From: Parabacteroides distasonis ATCC 8503
GTDB taxonomy: Bacteria; Bacteroidota; Bacteroidia; Bacteroidales; Tannerellaceae
Assembly: GCF_000012845.1 (NCBI RefSeq)
Contig: NC_009615.1
Coordinates: forward strand, 4,032,501 to 4,096,500
Direction of reading: 5' to 3'
DNA: 64,000 nucleotides
The position numbers and the translations under genes were made by a program. The notes under the pieces are model-generated. The model was not told where the DNA came from, searched no databases, and saw nothing but the letters and a program-made list of their open reading frames with translations. Position 1 is the first letter of the stretch. Every line of letters begins with the position of its first letter. Shown here one piece after another: positions 44,909-54,418 of this stretch.

Positions 44909-47719
44909 ATGAACAAAAAGTTTTCTACTCTTGTAGCGGGTTTGGCTTTATGTACTGCCTTTACCGCTAATGCGAAGGTTGAAAATGGCAAAGTTTACCA
45001 ATTGACCAATGAGGATGGTAAATATTTGTCTGTCACAGAGTCTTATACAAAGACTGATAGTTTGATCTTGGCTGATGCTCCTACTGCGGATATCAAGAAC
45101 ACTGATTATCAAAAATCCTTATGGAAAGTAACTTATCGTTTTGTCTCTTTGGCGAATACTTGGGCGTACACATTGACGAATAGCGCTACAGGTAGAGTGT
45201 TGACATTGGATAAGCAAGCTGAGTGGAACTTCAAAAATGGGAGTGCGTTTATCGCTCCGGAGAATGTGACTGCCGTTACTTTATCTGCTCAGTTGGATAA
45301 TAAGACAGTTGTTTCTATCATCGCTAAAGATGATGTGGAAGCTGAAAGAACAGATATTGTTACTTTGGAAAAGGGAACGGCTGTATCTGCATCTGCGATT
45401 AACTTTACAGTAGCAGCTCCAGCAAAGATAAACATGACTGCTGACTTGTTAAATAACAAGTATGGTTCTCCTTTCGCTTTGACTTTCGACAAAAATCTGG
45501 ATGGAAATCCTTTGGCAGGCAAAGAGTTGTTCGCTACAGACATTGACGGTTTAGATGGTTATGTTACTTTGCAGGATAGAACTACCGGTAAGTATTTAGT
45601 TGTGGACTCTACTTCTTGGTCTTCTAATTTGTCTTCTGAGAAATTCTGGAAACTTACTGTAGACGCACAACCTAAAGATGAGGCTGCTGCTGCTGATAAG
45701 GCTACCGGTGTAACAGATGGTACGATCCTAGAGAATGGTCGTGCGAAAGAGTTGTATGCTTTCAAGGTAGTTTTAGATCCTTCCGATAATAGCAAGATGA
45801 TCCTTTATCCGTATGCTACTCCTGTATATAAAGGCGCAAATGATACGGAGAAGAAGTCAAAAATGTGTTATGACATGGAGGTTGCCGCTAATGGTGAGAT
45901 GATCGCTTTTGGTAACTTCGCAGGTACAGAGAAATTGACAATCTGGACTAAGGATGCTGCTAAATGTACTTTCGCTGAGGTTAAGCTTCCGACTACATTG
46001 GATCCAGAGTATACTTACTTTGTTAAGGATATGAACAATGCGAAGTCTGATGAGGATCATTCCGCAAATAAGAACAAAGGAAAATACTATGTATTCTCTT
46101 TCTGTGAGAACGGTACAGTTCATGCTGGTGCTGTAACAGAAGTTCCTACTGCTTTATGGTATTTGACTGAGACTAATAATTTGGCTAATATGTGGAATAC
46201 TAATAGTACTAGAGGTGGTGCTATTATCCGCGTAATAGATGATGCGAAGGCTATTTATTCTTTTGGAACAGATACAGTTCAATTGGTAAAAGGCCCGAAA
46301 GTGGAGGATGCTCAAGAGTTAGCTTATAAGAAAGTTTCTAAAGAAGATTTGGTTAATGGTGCATTGTCATTCCGTTTGAAATCTGATTTATTGGAGAACT
46401 TGTATGTAACTGTTAAAGATGGCAAATTGTATGTAGCTGCCGGTGAGTTGGCTTCTGCTTATAGATTTAAGGTAGAAGAGGTTGAATTAGATGAGGCAAA
46501 TTCAACTGTAGCTGAGTCAAATGGAGTGAAAGTTTACAAGTATAATGTAACAGATCGTTTAGGTAAGGCTACTTTATGCTCTAAAAATGAAAATGGAACT
46601 GATTATTATTTAATGGGTGAGCCTGATGTAGAGAATAGTGTTTATCCTGTTACATTATCTTTCTTATCTACTGGTGTAGAGAATGAATATAAGTTGGTTT
46701 CTTATTCTGAATATACTGAAGAATATGGTTATTATGGTTTTGCAATCTCTGCTTTAGCTGGATCTGGAATGCTATATACAGCTAGCTGGTGCAACACTGA
46801 GAATACTACATTCGAGTTCGCAAAGAAGGATGCTCCTACATATGCTACTTTGAATATCGGTCACGTACAGATCACTTCTTATACAGAGGATGATAACAAG
46901 ATGATCGCTAGCCAGAAAGATGGTTTCGCTGTATTGAAGGCAGAAGGACAGTCTATCTTGAAGAGCGATGTATATACGCATGATTCTTTGACTTTGTGGT
47001 TGGATACTGCTTGCTTGACTTTCGAAGAGACTATGCCTTTGTATTATCTTTCTACTAATGCATTTGCGGAAGAAGGTGTGAAAACTAGAAACTATTTGAT
47101 GAATACATTGGATTCTGCAGAGGTTAAGGGTTATGCTTATGAGGCTGCTGGCGCTGAGGCTGTTCGTGCTGCATTTATCGCTGGTTCTGTATGCGGTATA
47201 GATTCTATCGCAATCAAGGGTGATACAATCAATGCGATGAACTTGAATCCGGCTGCTGTCGCATTTGAGGTCGCAGCTGAGTATAGCGATGAGGCTTACA
47301 AGATCCTTTCTGTTCAAGAATATTTGAATCCGGCTTATGATGAGGAAGCAGCTGAAGAGCAAGGTGAAGAGTATGATGTAGAGAAATATTTACCTCGTAA
47401 TGCTTATTTGGCTCATTTGAACAATGTTGTTTATTGGACAACTGATCCTGAGCAAGCAGAAGTATTCAAGGTAATGACAACTAGCACTCCTACATCTAAT
47501 GACAAGATCGCTGCTGAGTCTGCTATCTCTGTTATCGCTAACGATGGTACTGTAACAATCCAAGGTGCCGCTGGCAAGTCTGTTGTTATCTCTAACATCT
47601 TAGGTAAGGTGGTTGCTGAGACAGTTCTTTCATCTGATAACGCTACAATCGCTGTACCTGCCGGTATCGTAGCTGTAGCTGTAGAGGGTGAGGCTGCTGT
47701 TAAGGTGGTTGTTAAATAA
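44909..47719 (+). CDS. Surface-layer-like protein with T9SS/DUF6383-type C-terminal domain
   Basis: 936-residue secreted protein; ATG 44909 gives a Sec signal peptide (MNKKFSTLVAGLALCTAF, cleavage near ANA). The body is mostly beta and repetitive in theme: KVYQLTNEDGKYLSVTE, GYVTLQDRTTGKYLVVDS and NKGKYYVFSFCENG suggest beta-trefoil-like or ricin-like modules, interrupted by many Asp/Glu/Lys loops. The last ~75 residues (AISVIANDGTVTIQGAAGKS, SNILGKVVAETVLSS, VPAGIVAVAVEG) look like DUF6383 and type-A T9SS sorting domains, ending in KVVVK. Codon choice (GCT, GGT, ACT, GTA) is distinct from neighbours and suggests very high expression when ON. P. distasonis has a known family of phase-variable surface glycoproteins; I infer membership. 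Confidence 0.8.
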   Translation: MNKKFSTLVAGLALCTAFTANAKVENGKVYQLTNEDGKYLSVTESYTKTDSLILADAPTADIKNTDYQKSLWKVTYRFVSLANTWAYTLTNSATGRVLTLDKQAEWNFKNGSAFIAPENVTAVTLSAQLDNKTVVSIIAKDDVEAERTDIVTLEKGTAVSASAINFTVAAPAKINMTADLLNNKYGSPFALTFDKNLDGNPLAGKELFATDIDGLDGYVTLQDRTTGKYLVVDSTSWSSNLSSEKFWKLTVDAQPKDEAAAADKATGVTDGTILENGRAKELYAFKVVLDPSDNSKMILYPYATPVYKGANDTEKKSKMCYDMEVAANGEMIAFGNFAGTEKLTIWTKDAAKCTFAEVKLPTTLDPEYTYFVKDMNNAKSDEDHSANKNKGKYYVFSFCENGTVHAGAVTEVPTALWYLTETNNLANMWNTNSTRGGAIIRVIDDAKAIYSFGTDTVQLVKGPKVEDAQELAYKKVSKEDLVNGALSFRLKSDLLENLYVTVKDGKLYVAAGELASAYRFKVEEVELDEANSTVAESNGVKVYKYNVTDRLGKATLCSKNENGTDYYLMGEPDVENSVYPVTLSFLSTGVENEYKLVSYSEYTEEYGYYGFAISALAGSGMLYTASWCNTENTTFEFAKKDAPTYATLNIGHVQITSYTEDDNKMIASQKDGFAVLKAEGQSILKSDVYTHDSLTLWLDTACLTFEETMPLYYLSTNAFAEEGVKTRNYLMNTLDSAEVKGYAYEAAGAEAVRAAFIAGSVCGIDSIAIKGDTINAMNLNPAAVAFEVAAEYSDEAYKILSVQEYLNPAYDEEAAEEQGEEYDVEKYLPRNAYLAHLNNVVYWTTDPEQAEVFKVMTTSTPTSNDKIAAESAISVIANDGTVTIQGAAGKSVVISNILGKVVAETVLSSDNATIAVPAGIVAVAVEGEAAVKVVVK

Positions 47720-47742
47720 TTATTTTATTCGAAATGATACAG

Positions 47743-47767
47743 TAGAGGCGGGCACGTCCCGTCTCTA
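47743..47767. terminator. GC-rich palindrome, dispersed family copy 2
   Basis: 10-bp stem with one G-T around CACGT (47743-47752 with 47758-47767), 23 bases after the surface-protein stop codon. Likely terminates that transcript; related to the palindromes at 22,481 and 42,023. Confidence 0.6.
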
Positions 47768-47787
47768 TCTAAATATATTTAATTAAA

Positions 47788-47934
47788 TAATTTCCACACA
47801 GCAAAGTATCCCGTGATGGGGGAACGTGTGGTTAATACTAAAGTAAAAAAGTTCTTCCGATAGTATTTCCGTGAGGAAGGAAACCGGATAAAAAATTGCT
47901 CCCGGCGATATTCGTATCGTCGGGACTTTTTTAT
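47788..47934 (+). ncRNA. Candidate structured RNA with intrinsic terminator
   Basis: Nested stems: CCACAC (47794-47799) with GTGTGG (47826-47831); AATACTA (47834-47840) with TAGTATT (47861-47867); TTCC-GTGA-GGAA tetraloop hairpin (47867-47878); and a strong terminator at 47901-47934. A TATATTTA element at 47774-47781 could start it near 47788. Could be a stand-alone small RNA or an attenuated leader for the DUF2339 gene. Confidence 0.4.
47901..47934 (+). terminator. Intrinsic terminator with TTCG tetraloop
   Basis: CCCGGCGATA-TTCG-TATCGTCGGG, a 10-bp stem with one G-T, followed by ACTTTTTTAT. Confidence 0.9.
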
Positions 47935-47997
47935 GGTTCGGAAAGCTTTTATATAAATAAATGCGTATATTGCGGCAAGCTTATAATTTTAGAGTTT

Positions 47998-50184
47998 ATG
48001 GAATATACCTTACTGATACTTCTATTACTGATCATGATTTGGATAAACTTGCGTAATAAGATATCCAAATCACAGGAGAAGACGGAGGAATTATCGAAAG
48101 AGATCGCTGCCTTGCGTAGACGTTTGGAGAATAGTTCGGAAGTTGCGGACGAGATAAAGGAACCGGAGCCTGAGACCTTGAAAGAGCCGGAAGTTTTCGT
48201 ACAACCTGAACCTGTAAAGGCGATTGTCGAACCTGCGAGAAATCTTCAACCCCAGAAGGTGCGGAAGCCTGTCAATTATGAGAAATATATCGGTGAGAAT
48301 TTATTCGGTAAAATCGGTATCCTGATACTCGTCTTGGGTATGGGTCTTTTCGTGAAGTATGCGATAGATAAGGAATGGATAAACGAGACCTTGCGTACGA
48401 TCCTTGGCTTTGGGATGGGCGGATTACTTCTATTCGTGGCTTGGCGTTTGAAGGATTCCTATCGTACCTTTAGCTCTTTGCTGGCGGGAGGCGCTTTTGC
48501 GATCTTTTATGTAACGGTGGCGATCGCCTATCATTATTACGGGCTGTTCAGCCAAACGGTCGCTTTTATCTTGCTTGTATTGTTTACCGGGTTTATGTCG
48601 TCTTTATCTATACTCTATAATCGTAGGGAACTGGCGATTATCGCTTTGGTGGGTGGATTTATCGCTCCATTCTTAGTGGGCAGCGGGGATGGAAGTTATT
48701 GGGTGCTGTTTACTTATGTCATGATCTTGGACCTAGGGATGTTCGGGCTATCTATCTATAAGAAGTGGGGGGAATTGCCTGTAATTTGTTTTGCCTTGAC
48801 TTGGATCGTCTTTGCGGGTTATACGTATGCTGCGGATCTGGATTTGATGGGAAGTGTCCAATTAACGCATTTACTTATTTTCTCTATCGCCTTCTATTTG
48901 ATCTTCTTATTATCGGTCGCTTCCATCGTGCGAATCAATATCCGGGGGATCAATCAATATTTATTAGGAGTGATCGGATTGAACAATTTCGTATTCCTGT
49001 TCTTTGCCCTTTGTCTCCTGCAGAATATGGAGCTTGAGCAGAATTACAAAGGTCTGGTAACCCTTTTTGTTGCGGCTATTAACTTCGCTCTTTTCTTTTG
49101 GATCAAACGGAAAGGGGAACCTTTCACTTTCTTGATGCATACGTTATTGGGTATCGCTCTTACGTTCGTATCGGTGACGATCCCGATCCAACTGGAAGGG
49201 ACCTTTATTACCTTGTTTTGGGCTTCAGAGGTAATGATTATTCTCTGGTTCTATAGTCGTTTCCGTCTGCGGGTTTACGAGATATTCGTTTGGGTACTTC
49301 CGGTCTTGACGCTGGGCTCTTACGGAATGGATGTCTTCCACGGATGTATGAAGGCTCGGTACGGAGATTCTTCCCTATTTATAAATGGCTTGTTCGCTAC
49401 CGGTATTTTTACGGGGTTATCGTATTGGGTAGACGCTTGGTTGGTACGTCCGACAAGGATCTCGACGAAAGGGCCTCTCTTGACGGGATGTGTCGTATTA
49501 TATATAGCCTTTGTTTTCGATTTCTATTCATATGTAGATCCTTCGATCGTGTCCTTTAGCTATATCGAGACATTTACGGTGGCGGTTTTATTTGCTGCGA
49601 ATGTTTTATTAGGGAAAAGCTATTTGCCTGTGTCAAGAAATGCGGGGGGATATGGACTACTCTTGGGGCTATCTTTATCCCTGTTCGGAGGAATGTCTTT
49701 GTGGATCGGGTATGATGATCTCTTTATTCCCCGGTTCCTGCTATGGGTTTCCTTGCTTTTAATCGGGGGGCATATTTTTGTCTTGGGACGGTACTATTAT
49801 AAGGCATTCGACGCAAGAGAAAAGCGTACGCATGGGATGACCTTATATATTTGTTTGCTGTCTACGATATTACTGGCCGTGGGAACGAATAATTTGTTGA
49901 ATCAGTTGGGCTTGCCGGATGAATTAAGCGCAGGTTTCTCTATCTCGTTGAGTCTTGCCGGTTTTATGCAAATGGCGGTGGGAATGCGATTGCATCTGAA
50001 AGTTGTCCGGATGATTAGTTTGGCCACCTTCTCGATCGTATTGCTAAAGTTGGTGATGGTGGATCTGTGGCTCTTGCCTACGATCGGGAAGGTGGTCGTC
50101 TTTATAATCTTGGGAGTTATCTTATTGATTCTCTCCTTCTTGTACCAGAAGTTGAAAACCGTCTTGTTCGATGATAGCTTATAG
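47998..50184 (+). CDS. DUF2339 multi-pass membrane protein
   Basis: 728 residues from ATG 47998 (start chosen because the preceding terminator lies inside the longer open frame). One N-terminal helix (LLILLLLIMIWINLRNKI), a charged coiled stretch with many EPEP/EPV repeats (~25-95), then some 20 hydrophobic segments to the end. The GENLFGKIGILILVLGMGLFVKYAIDKEWI segment is the family signature. Function unknown; no enzymatic motif visible. Its stop codon abuts the murF stop codon on the opposite strand (50179-50184). Confidence 0.85.
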   Translation: MEYTLLILLLLIMIWINLRNKISKSQEKTEELSKEIAALRRRLENSSEVADEIKEPEPETLKEPEVFVQPEPVKAIVEPARNLQPQKVRKPVNYEKYIGENLFGKIGILILVLGMGLFVKYAIDKEWINETLRTILGFGMGGLLLFVAWRLKDSYRTFSSLLAGGAFAIFYVTVAIAYHYYGLFSQTVAFILLVLFTGFMSSLSILYNRRELAIIALVGGFIAPFLVGSGDGSYWVLFTYVMILDLGMFGLSIYKKWGELPVICFALTWIVFAGYTYAADLDLMGSVQLTHLLIFSIAFYLIFLLSVASIVRINIRGINQYLLGVIGLNNFVFLFFALCLLQNMELEQNYKGLVTLFVAAINFALFFWIKRKGEPFTFLMHTLLGIALTFVSVTIPIQLEGTFITLFWASEVMIILWFYSRFRLRVYEIFVWVLPVLTLGSYGMDVFHGCMKARYGDSSLFINGLFATGIFTGLSYWVDAWLVRPTRISTKGPLLTGCVVLYIAFVFDFYSYVDPSIVSFSYIETFTVAVLFAANVLLGKSYLPVSRNAGGYGLLLGLSLSLFGGMSLWIGYDDLFIPRFLLWVSLLLIGGHIFVLGRYYYKAFDAREKRTHGMTLYICLLSTILLAVGTNNLLNQLGLPDELSAGFSISLSLAGFMQMAVGMRLHLKVVRMISLATFSIVLLKLVMVDLWLLPTIGKVVVFIILGVILLILSFLYQKLKTVLFDDSL

Positions 50185-51462
50185 GATATCCGCTAGTTTC
50201 TCCAGCCCCATGCTATGAGAGCCTTTGATCAAGATATGATAGCCCTTTAACGGCTGTTTCCGAAGCTCTTCCACCATTGCCTCCGTGGTAGCGAAGGGGG
50301 AGAACTCTTTGCCTACCTTGGAGAAATGCTCGCCGCAGAGGAACACCTTGTCGAACTGGCCTTTCTTGATCTGTGCGACAACCTCCGCGTGTAATTCGTC
50401 GCTAGTTGGTCCAAGCTCGCGCATATCTCCAAGGATGATAGCTTTAGGCTGTACGGGCATGGTGATGAAATTGTCCAGAGCTACTTTCATGCTACTCGGA
50501 TTTGCGTTGTAAGCATCGATAATCAATTCGTTATTATCGGTTTTCTTGAACTGAGAACGGTTATTGGTAGGCTCGTAAGCGGCGATAGCACGGCTGATAC
50601 GCTCTGCCGGGATCTTGAAGAAGCGGCCTACGGCGACGGCGGCCAATACATTATCTAGGTTATAACTACCGATTATATGTGTTTCGACGGTATGCAACTT
50701 TCCTTGTTGCTTCCAATTGAACACTAAGAAAGGATCGCAACTGACTACCTGTCCGGACGCGAAAGCATCATCCCCGTTTCCATATGTGATTTGTTCGATG
50801 CCTTTGGCGATAGACTGAAGGTACTCGTTCTCTTTCTTGATAAATATCTTGCCTTTGGAGCGACGGATATAATCATATAACTCCCCTTTTGTCCGGATCA
50901 CACCCTCGAAAGAACCGAAGCCTTCCAGATGGGCACGGCCTACGTTCGTGATGATGCCATAGTTAGGATGGACGATATCCACTAATTCCTTGATGTCTCC
51001 CGGATGGCTGGCGCCCATCTCGATAACCGCCATCTCATGGTCATGAGTCAATCGGAGCAAGGTCAAGGGAACGCCAATATGGTTATTGAAATTCCCTTCG
51101 GTATATAGTAAATTGAATTTCGTTGAGAGCACGGCGGCCAATAACTCTTTGGTCGTGGTCTTGCCATTTGTTCCGGTAATCCCGATGATCGGCAATCCCA
51201 GTACCTTGCGGTGATGGTGCGCTAATTGTTGCAAGGTCTTCAGCACGTTATCAACAAGGATCGTGCGTTCGCCTATATAATAATCGGGATTGTCTATGAC
51301 GGCATAGACACAGCCGGATGCCAAGGCTTTCCCGGCATATTGATTTCCGTCGAATTTATCACCTTTTAAGGCGAAGAAGATAGAACCCTTCGGACAGTTC
51401 CGGCTATCTGTCGTTATTTGAGGGTTATGTATAAATAAATCATAGAGGTCGATAATACTCAT
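50179..51462 (-). CDS. murF: UDP-N-acetylmuramoyl-tripeptide--D-alanyl-D-alanine ligase
   Basis: 427-residue cytoplasmic Mur ligase adding D-Ala-D-Ala to the peptidoglycan precursor. N-terminal substrate-binding segment (TTDSRNCPKGSIFFALKGDKFDG), ATPase P-loop GITGTNGKTTTKELL, central motifs AVIEMGASHPGDI and YNLDNVLAAVAVG, and C-terminal domain with DAYNANPSSMKVAL. Length is usual. Monocistronic, divergent from folP; -7 element TACATTTG on the minus strand at 51504-51511. Confidence 0.95.
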   Translation of the reverse strand: MSIIDLYDLFIHNPQITTDSRNCPKGSIFFALKGDKFDGNQYAGKALASGCVYAVIDNPDYYIGERTILVDNVLKTLQQLAHHHRKVLGLPIIGITGTNGKTTTKELLAAVLSTKFNLLYTEGNFNNHIGVPLTLLRLTHDHEMAVIEMGASHPGDIKELVDIVHPNYGIITNVGRAHLEGFGSFEGVIRTKGELYDYIRRSKGKIFIKKENEYLQSIAKGIEQITYGNGDDAFASGQVVSCDPFLVFNWKQQGKLHTVETHIIGSYNLDNVLAAVAVGRFFKIPAERISRAIAAYEPTNNRSQFKKTDNNELIIDAYNANPSSMKVALDNFITMPVQPKAIILGDMRELGPTSDELHAEVVAQIKKGQFDKVFLCGEHFSKVGKEFSPFATTEAMVEELRKQPLKGYHILIKGSHSMGLEKLADIL

Positions 51463-51503
51463 GACTGTATCGCGTTAAATATTTATTCCTGTCTAATTCG
51501 GCG

Positions 51504-51511
51504 CAAATGTA
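51504..51511 (-). promoter_or_regulatory. -7 element for murF
   Basis: TACATTTG on the minus strand, 42 bases upstream of the murF start codon; T-rich upstream but no exact -33. Confidence 0.45.
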
Positions 51512-51564
51512 GCAATTAAATAAAGAATGAAGAATCTAGAAGGAGATTTTAAGAGAGAAACCTG

Positions 51565-51572
51565 TATCTTTG
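51565..51572 (+). promoter_or_regulatory. -7 element for folP
   Basis: TATCTTTG, 20 bases before ATG 51592; a TTTT at 51547-51550 is the only -33 candidate. Confidence 0.45.
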
Positions 51573-51591
51573 CTGGAAATAAGGAAAGATC

Positions 51592-52431
51592 ATGTTAGAT
51601 AAAATGCTCAATATTAGAGGGACACTTACTTCTTTAGCGACACCGTTGGTGATGGGAATCTTGAATATTACCCCTGATTCTTTTTATGCGGGCAGCCGCA
51701 AACAGACCGAGACCGCTATCGAGGACCGTATCCGGGAAATCTTATCGGAGGGAGGGGATTGGATCGATATCGGTGGTTATTCATCCCGTCCGGATGCCGC
51801 TGAGGTTACCCCGGAGGAAGAGATGCGCCGTTTGGAGTTTGCCTTACATATATTAAATAAGCATTACCCGGATATCCCGGTGTCCGTAGATACGTTTCGT
51901 GCGGGGATTGCCCGTCGTTGCGTAGAGGAATATGGAGTGGCTGTCATTAACGATATCTCCGGCGGTGAGTTGGATGCGGATATGTTCCAAACGGTAGCGG
52001 ATTTGAAGGTGCCTTATATCATGATGCATATGCGTGGAACCCCTCAAACTATGCAGAGGCATACTGATTACCCGGATATGATGGAGGAGATCATGCTGTA
52101 CTTTTCCCGGAAGGTACGCCAGCTTCGGCTTTTAGGGGTGAATGATATCATCCTCGATCCCGGCTTTGGCTTTAGTAAGACGTTGGAGCAGAATTACCAA
52201 TTGATGAGCCATTTAAAGGAGTTCTCTATTTTTGAGTTGCCTTTATTAGTTGGAGTCTCCCGTAAAAGCATGATTTATAAATTACTGGGTGGAACCCCTG
52301 CGGATAGCTTGAACGGAACGACTGTATTGAATACGTACGCTCTCTTGAACGGCGCTAATATCCTTCGTGTACATGATGTGCGGGAAGCAGTGGAAGCCAT
52401 TCGCGTCATAGGTCAAATGACCAACAAATAA
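51592..52431 (+). CDS. folP: Dihydropteroate synthase
   Basis: 279-residue TIM-barrel enzyme that joins p-aminobenzoate to dihydropterin pyrophosphate in folate synthesis (the sulfonamide target). Motifs: VMGILNITPDSFYAGSRKQ, IDIGGYSSRPDA, VSVDTFRAGIA, INDISGGELDAD, DPGFGFSKTLEQNY and GVSRKSMIY. The second ATG (51604) is also possible. Followed by cdaA after an AT-rich repeat; the folP-cdaA order is common in Bacteroidales. Confidence 0.96.
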   Translation: MLDKMLNIRGTLTSLATPLVMGILNITPDSFYAGSRKQTETAIEDRIREILSEGGDWIDIGGYSSRPDAAEVTPEEEMRRLEFALHILNKHYPDIPVSVDTFRAGIARRCVEEYGVAVINDISGGELDADMFQTVADLKVPYIMMHMRGTPQTMQRHTDYPDMMEEIMLYFSRKVRQLRLLGVNDIILDPGFGFSKTLEQNYQLMSHLKEFSIFELPLLVGVSRKSMIYKLLGGTPADSLNGTTVLNTYALLNGANILRVHDVREAVEAIRVIGQMTNK

Positions 52432-52461
52432 TTTTCAATTTTCAACTTTCAATTCTCAATT
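52431..52461. repeat. AT-rich dispersed repeat, copy 2
   Basis: AATTTTCAATTTTCAACTTTCAATTCTCAATT between folP and cdaA, related to 43,326-43,375 and 63,957-63,995. Confidence 0.6.
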
Positions 52462-52465
52462 AACT

Positions 52466-53251
52466 ATGTGGATGCATTTCGGTATAAAAGACTTGATTGA
52501 CGTATTGCTGGTGGCTTTCTTCCTGTACCAGACCTATAAGTTGATGAAAAGCTCGGGCACATTGGCTATATTCAGTGGAGTCGTATCATTCATCGTCGTA
52601 TGGATCTTGATCTCGCAGGTATTGGAGATGCGGTTGATGGGGGCCATCTTGGATAAGTTTATTAGCGTAGGTTTCGTGGTTTTGGTAATCCTCTTCCAAG
52701 ACGAGATCCGCCGTTTCCTGTTGGCGTTAGGTTCGCACCGGGGCTGGAAATTCCTAGGGAAACTTTTTTCCAAGCGAGGAGGCGATCCGGAGAAAGAAGG
52801 GAAGTTTGTCGCCCCTGTTGTCTTGGCCTGTATGAATATGGCCCGGAAAAAGACGGGTGCCTTGATCGTGATCCAGCAAGATATGGACTTGACTATCTAT
52901 GAGCATACGGGCGAGATGTTCAACGCCGATGTAAATGCCCGCTTGATCGAGAATATATTCTTTAAGAACAGCCCGTTGCATGATGGTGCCATGATCATAG
53001 CCGATAACCGGATCAAGGCGGCCGGTTGTATCTTGCCGGTCGCCCAGAACGCTACCCTTCCCAAGGATATGGGATTGCGCCATCGTTCCGGGTTGGGGAT
53101 GTCATTGGAGACAGATGCGCTGGTTATTATTGTCTCGGAGGAGAGAGGAAAGATCTCCGTGGCCCATAAAGGTAAGTTAAGTGTGAATGTGACAGCGGAA
53201 GAACTGCAACAAATACTCTCCGGGGAGCGGGAAGTGACGAATTACTGTTAA
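52466..53251 (+). CDS. cdaA: Diadenylate cyclase CdaA
   Basis: 261-residue membrane enzyme making cyclic di-AMP from two ATP. Three N-terminal transmembrane helices (LIDVLLVAFFLYQTYKL; LAIFSGVVSFIVVWILI; FVVLVILFQ) precede the DAC domain, whose DGA motif (LHDGAMIIADNRI) and RHR motif (LRHRSGLGMSLETDALVIIVS) are intact, indicating an active cyclase. Probably co-transcribed with folP. c-di-AMP regulates potassium transport and cell wall balance in many bacteria; two putative K+ antiporters lie elsewhere in the window. Confidence 0.95.
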   Translation: MWMHFGIKDLIDVLLVAFFLYQTYKLMKSSGTLAIFSGVVSFIVVWILISQVLEMRLMGAILDKFISVGFVVLVILFQDEIRRFLLALGSHRGWKFLGKLFSKRGGDPEKEGKFVAPVVLACMNMARKKTGALIVIQQDMDLTIYEHTGEMFNADVNARLIENIFFKNSPLHDGAMIIADNRIKAAGCILPVAQNATLPKDMGLRHRSGLGMSLETDALVIIVSEERGKISVAHKGKLSVNVTAEELQQILSGEREVTNYC

Positions 53252-53321
53252 AAGATCTGAAACTGGTATCTCTACCTGTAATTCTTTTGCCTATTTTGTA
53301 AACTCTATATTGCATTATGCC

Positions 53322-53329
53322 TAATTTTG
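53322..53329 (+). promoter_or_regulatory. -7 element for pta-ackA
   Basis: TAATTTTG, 49 bases before ATG 53379; a second TATTTTG lies at 53292-53298. Confidence 0.4.
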
Positions 53330-53378
53330 TAGCCGGATTACGAGTACAATTATTAAATAATATAAAATATCTTCCGCT

Positions 53379-54392
53379 ATGGATTTAATGCAAGACATTA
53401 TTGCGCGCGCTAAAGCTGACAAGCAGCGTATTGTTCTTCCCGAAGGTACCGAGGAAAGAACTCTTAAAGCTGCCGACCAATTACTGGCCGACGGTGTAGC
53501 AGACATTATCTTAATTGGAAACCCCGCTGAGATCAAGGAGTTGGCGGCTGGTTTCGGACTGAACCACATCGGTGAGGCAACTCTTGTCGATCCGAAAAAT
53601 CACGAGAAGAAAGCCGCGTATGCAGACTTGCTTTTCCAACTTCGCCAAAAGAAGGGTATGACTCCCGAGAAGGCTGCGGTTCTAGTTGAAGATCCTTTGT
53701 TCTTGGCTTGTTTGATGATCAAGGCGGGTGACGCTGACGGTGAGATCGCCGGTGCTGAGAATACGACGGGTAATGTATTGCGTCCTGCTTTGCAAATTAT
53801 CAAGACGGCTCCGGGCATGAAGTGTGTTTCCGGTGCGTTCCTTATGTTCACGAAGACTCCTCAATATGGGGATGATGGTATTTTGGTATTTGCCGATTGT
53901 GCGGTTATGCCAAACCCGAACGCGGAAGAGTTGGCTAGCATCGCTGTCGCTACCGCCGCTACGGCTCGTAATATCGTAGGCGTTGAGCCTCGTGTGGCTA
54001 TGTTGAGCTTCTCTACGAAGGGTAGCGCTTCTCACGAGATGGTAGATAAGGTAGTGGAGGCTACTCGTTTGGCTAAGGAGATGGCTCCGGATTTGAAGAT
54101 CGACGGAGAGTTGCAGGCCGATGCGGCTTTGGTTGAGGCTGTAGGTAGCAAGAAAGCTCCGGGTAGCGAGATCGCCGGTAAAGCGAATGTTTTGGTATTC
54201 CCGACTTTGGAGGTGGGTAATATCGCTTATAAGCTGGTTCAACGTTTGGGTGGCGCTGAGGCTGTCGGTCCGATCCTTCAAGGTATGGCTGCTCCGGTGA
54301 ACGACTTGTCTCGCGGTTGCTCCGTAGACGATATTTATAAGATGGTAGCGATCGCTTGTAATCAATCCATCGGTTTGAAATCCGCAAAATAA
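53379..54392 (+). CDS. pta: Phosphate acetyltransferase
   Basis: 337-residue short-form enzyme interconverting acetyl-CoA and acetyl phosphate. The family block [20 protein letters not shown] and the C-terminal [19 protein letters not shown]...[17 protein letters not shown] are diagnostic. Lacks the extra N-terminal DRTGG/P-loop part of long Pta proteins. Twenty-six bp upstream of ackA, forming the acetate overflow and ATP-yielding pathway. Codons are biased to GCT/GGT, consistent with high expression. Confidence 0.97.
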   Translation: MDLMQDIIARAKADKQRIVLPEGTEERTLKAADQLLADGVADIILIGNPAEIKELAAGFGLNHIGEATLVDPKNHEKKAAYADLLFQLRQKKGMTPEKAAVLVEDPLFLACLMIKAGDADGEIAGAENTTGNVLRPALQIIKTAPGMKCVSGAFLMFTKTPQYGDDGILVFADCAVMPNPNAEELASIAVATAATARNIVGVEPRVAMLSFSTKGSASHEMVDKVVEATRLAKEMAPDLKIDGELQADAALVEAVGSKKAPGSEIAGKANVLVFPTLEVGNIAYKLVQRLGGAEAVGPILQGMAAPVNDLSRGCSVDDIYKMVAIACNQSIGLKSAK

Positions 54393-54418
54393 TATAATAA
54401 TCCTAACGACTTAATAAT

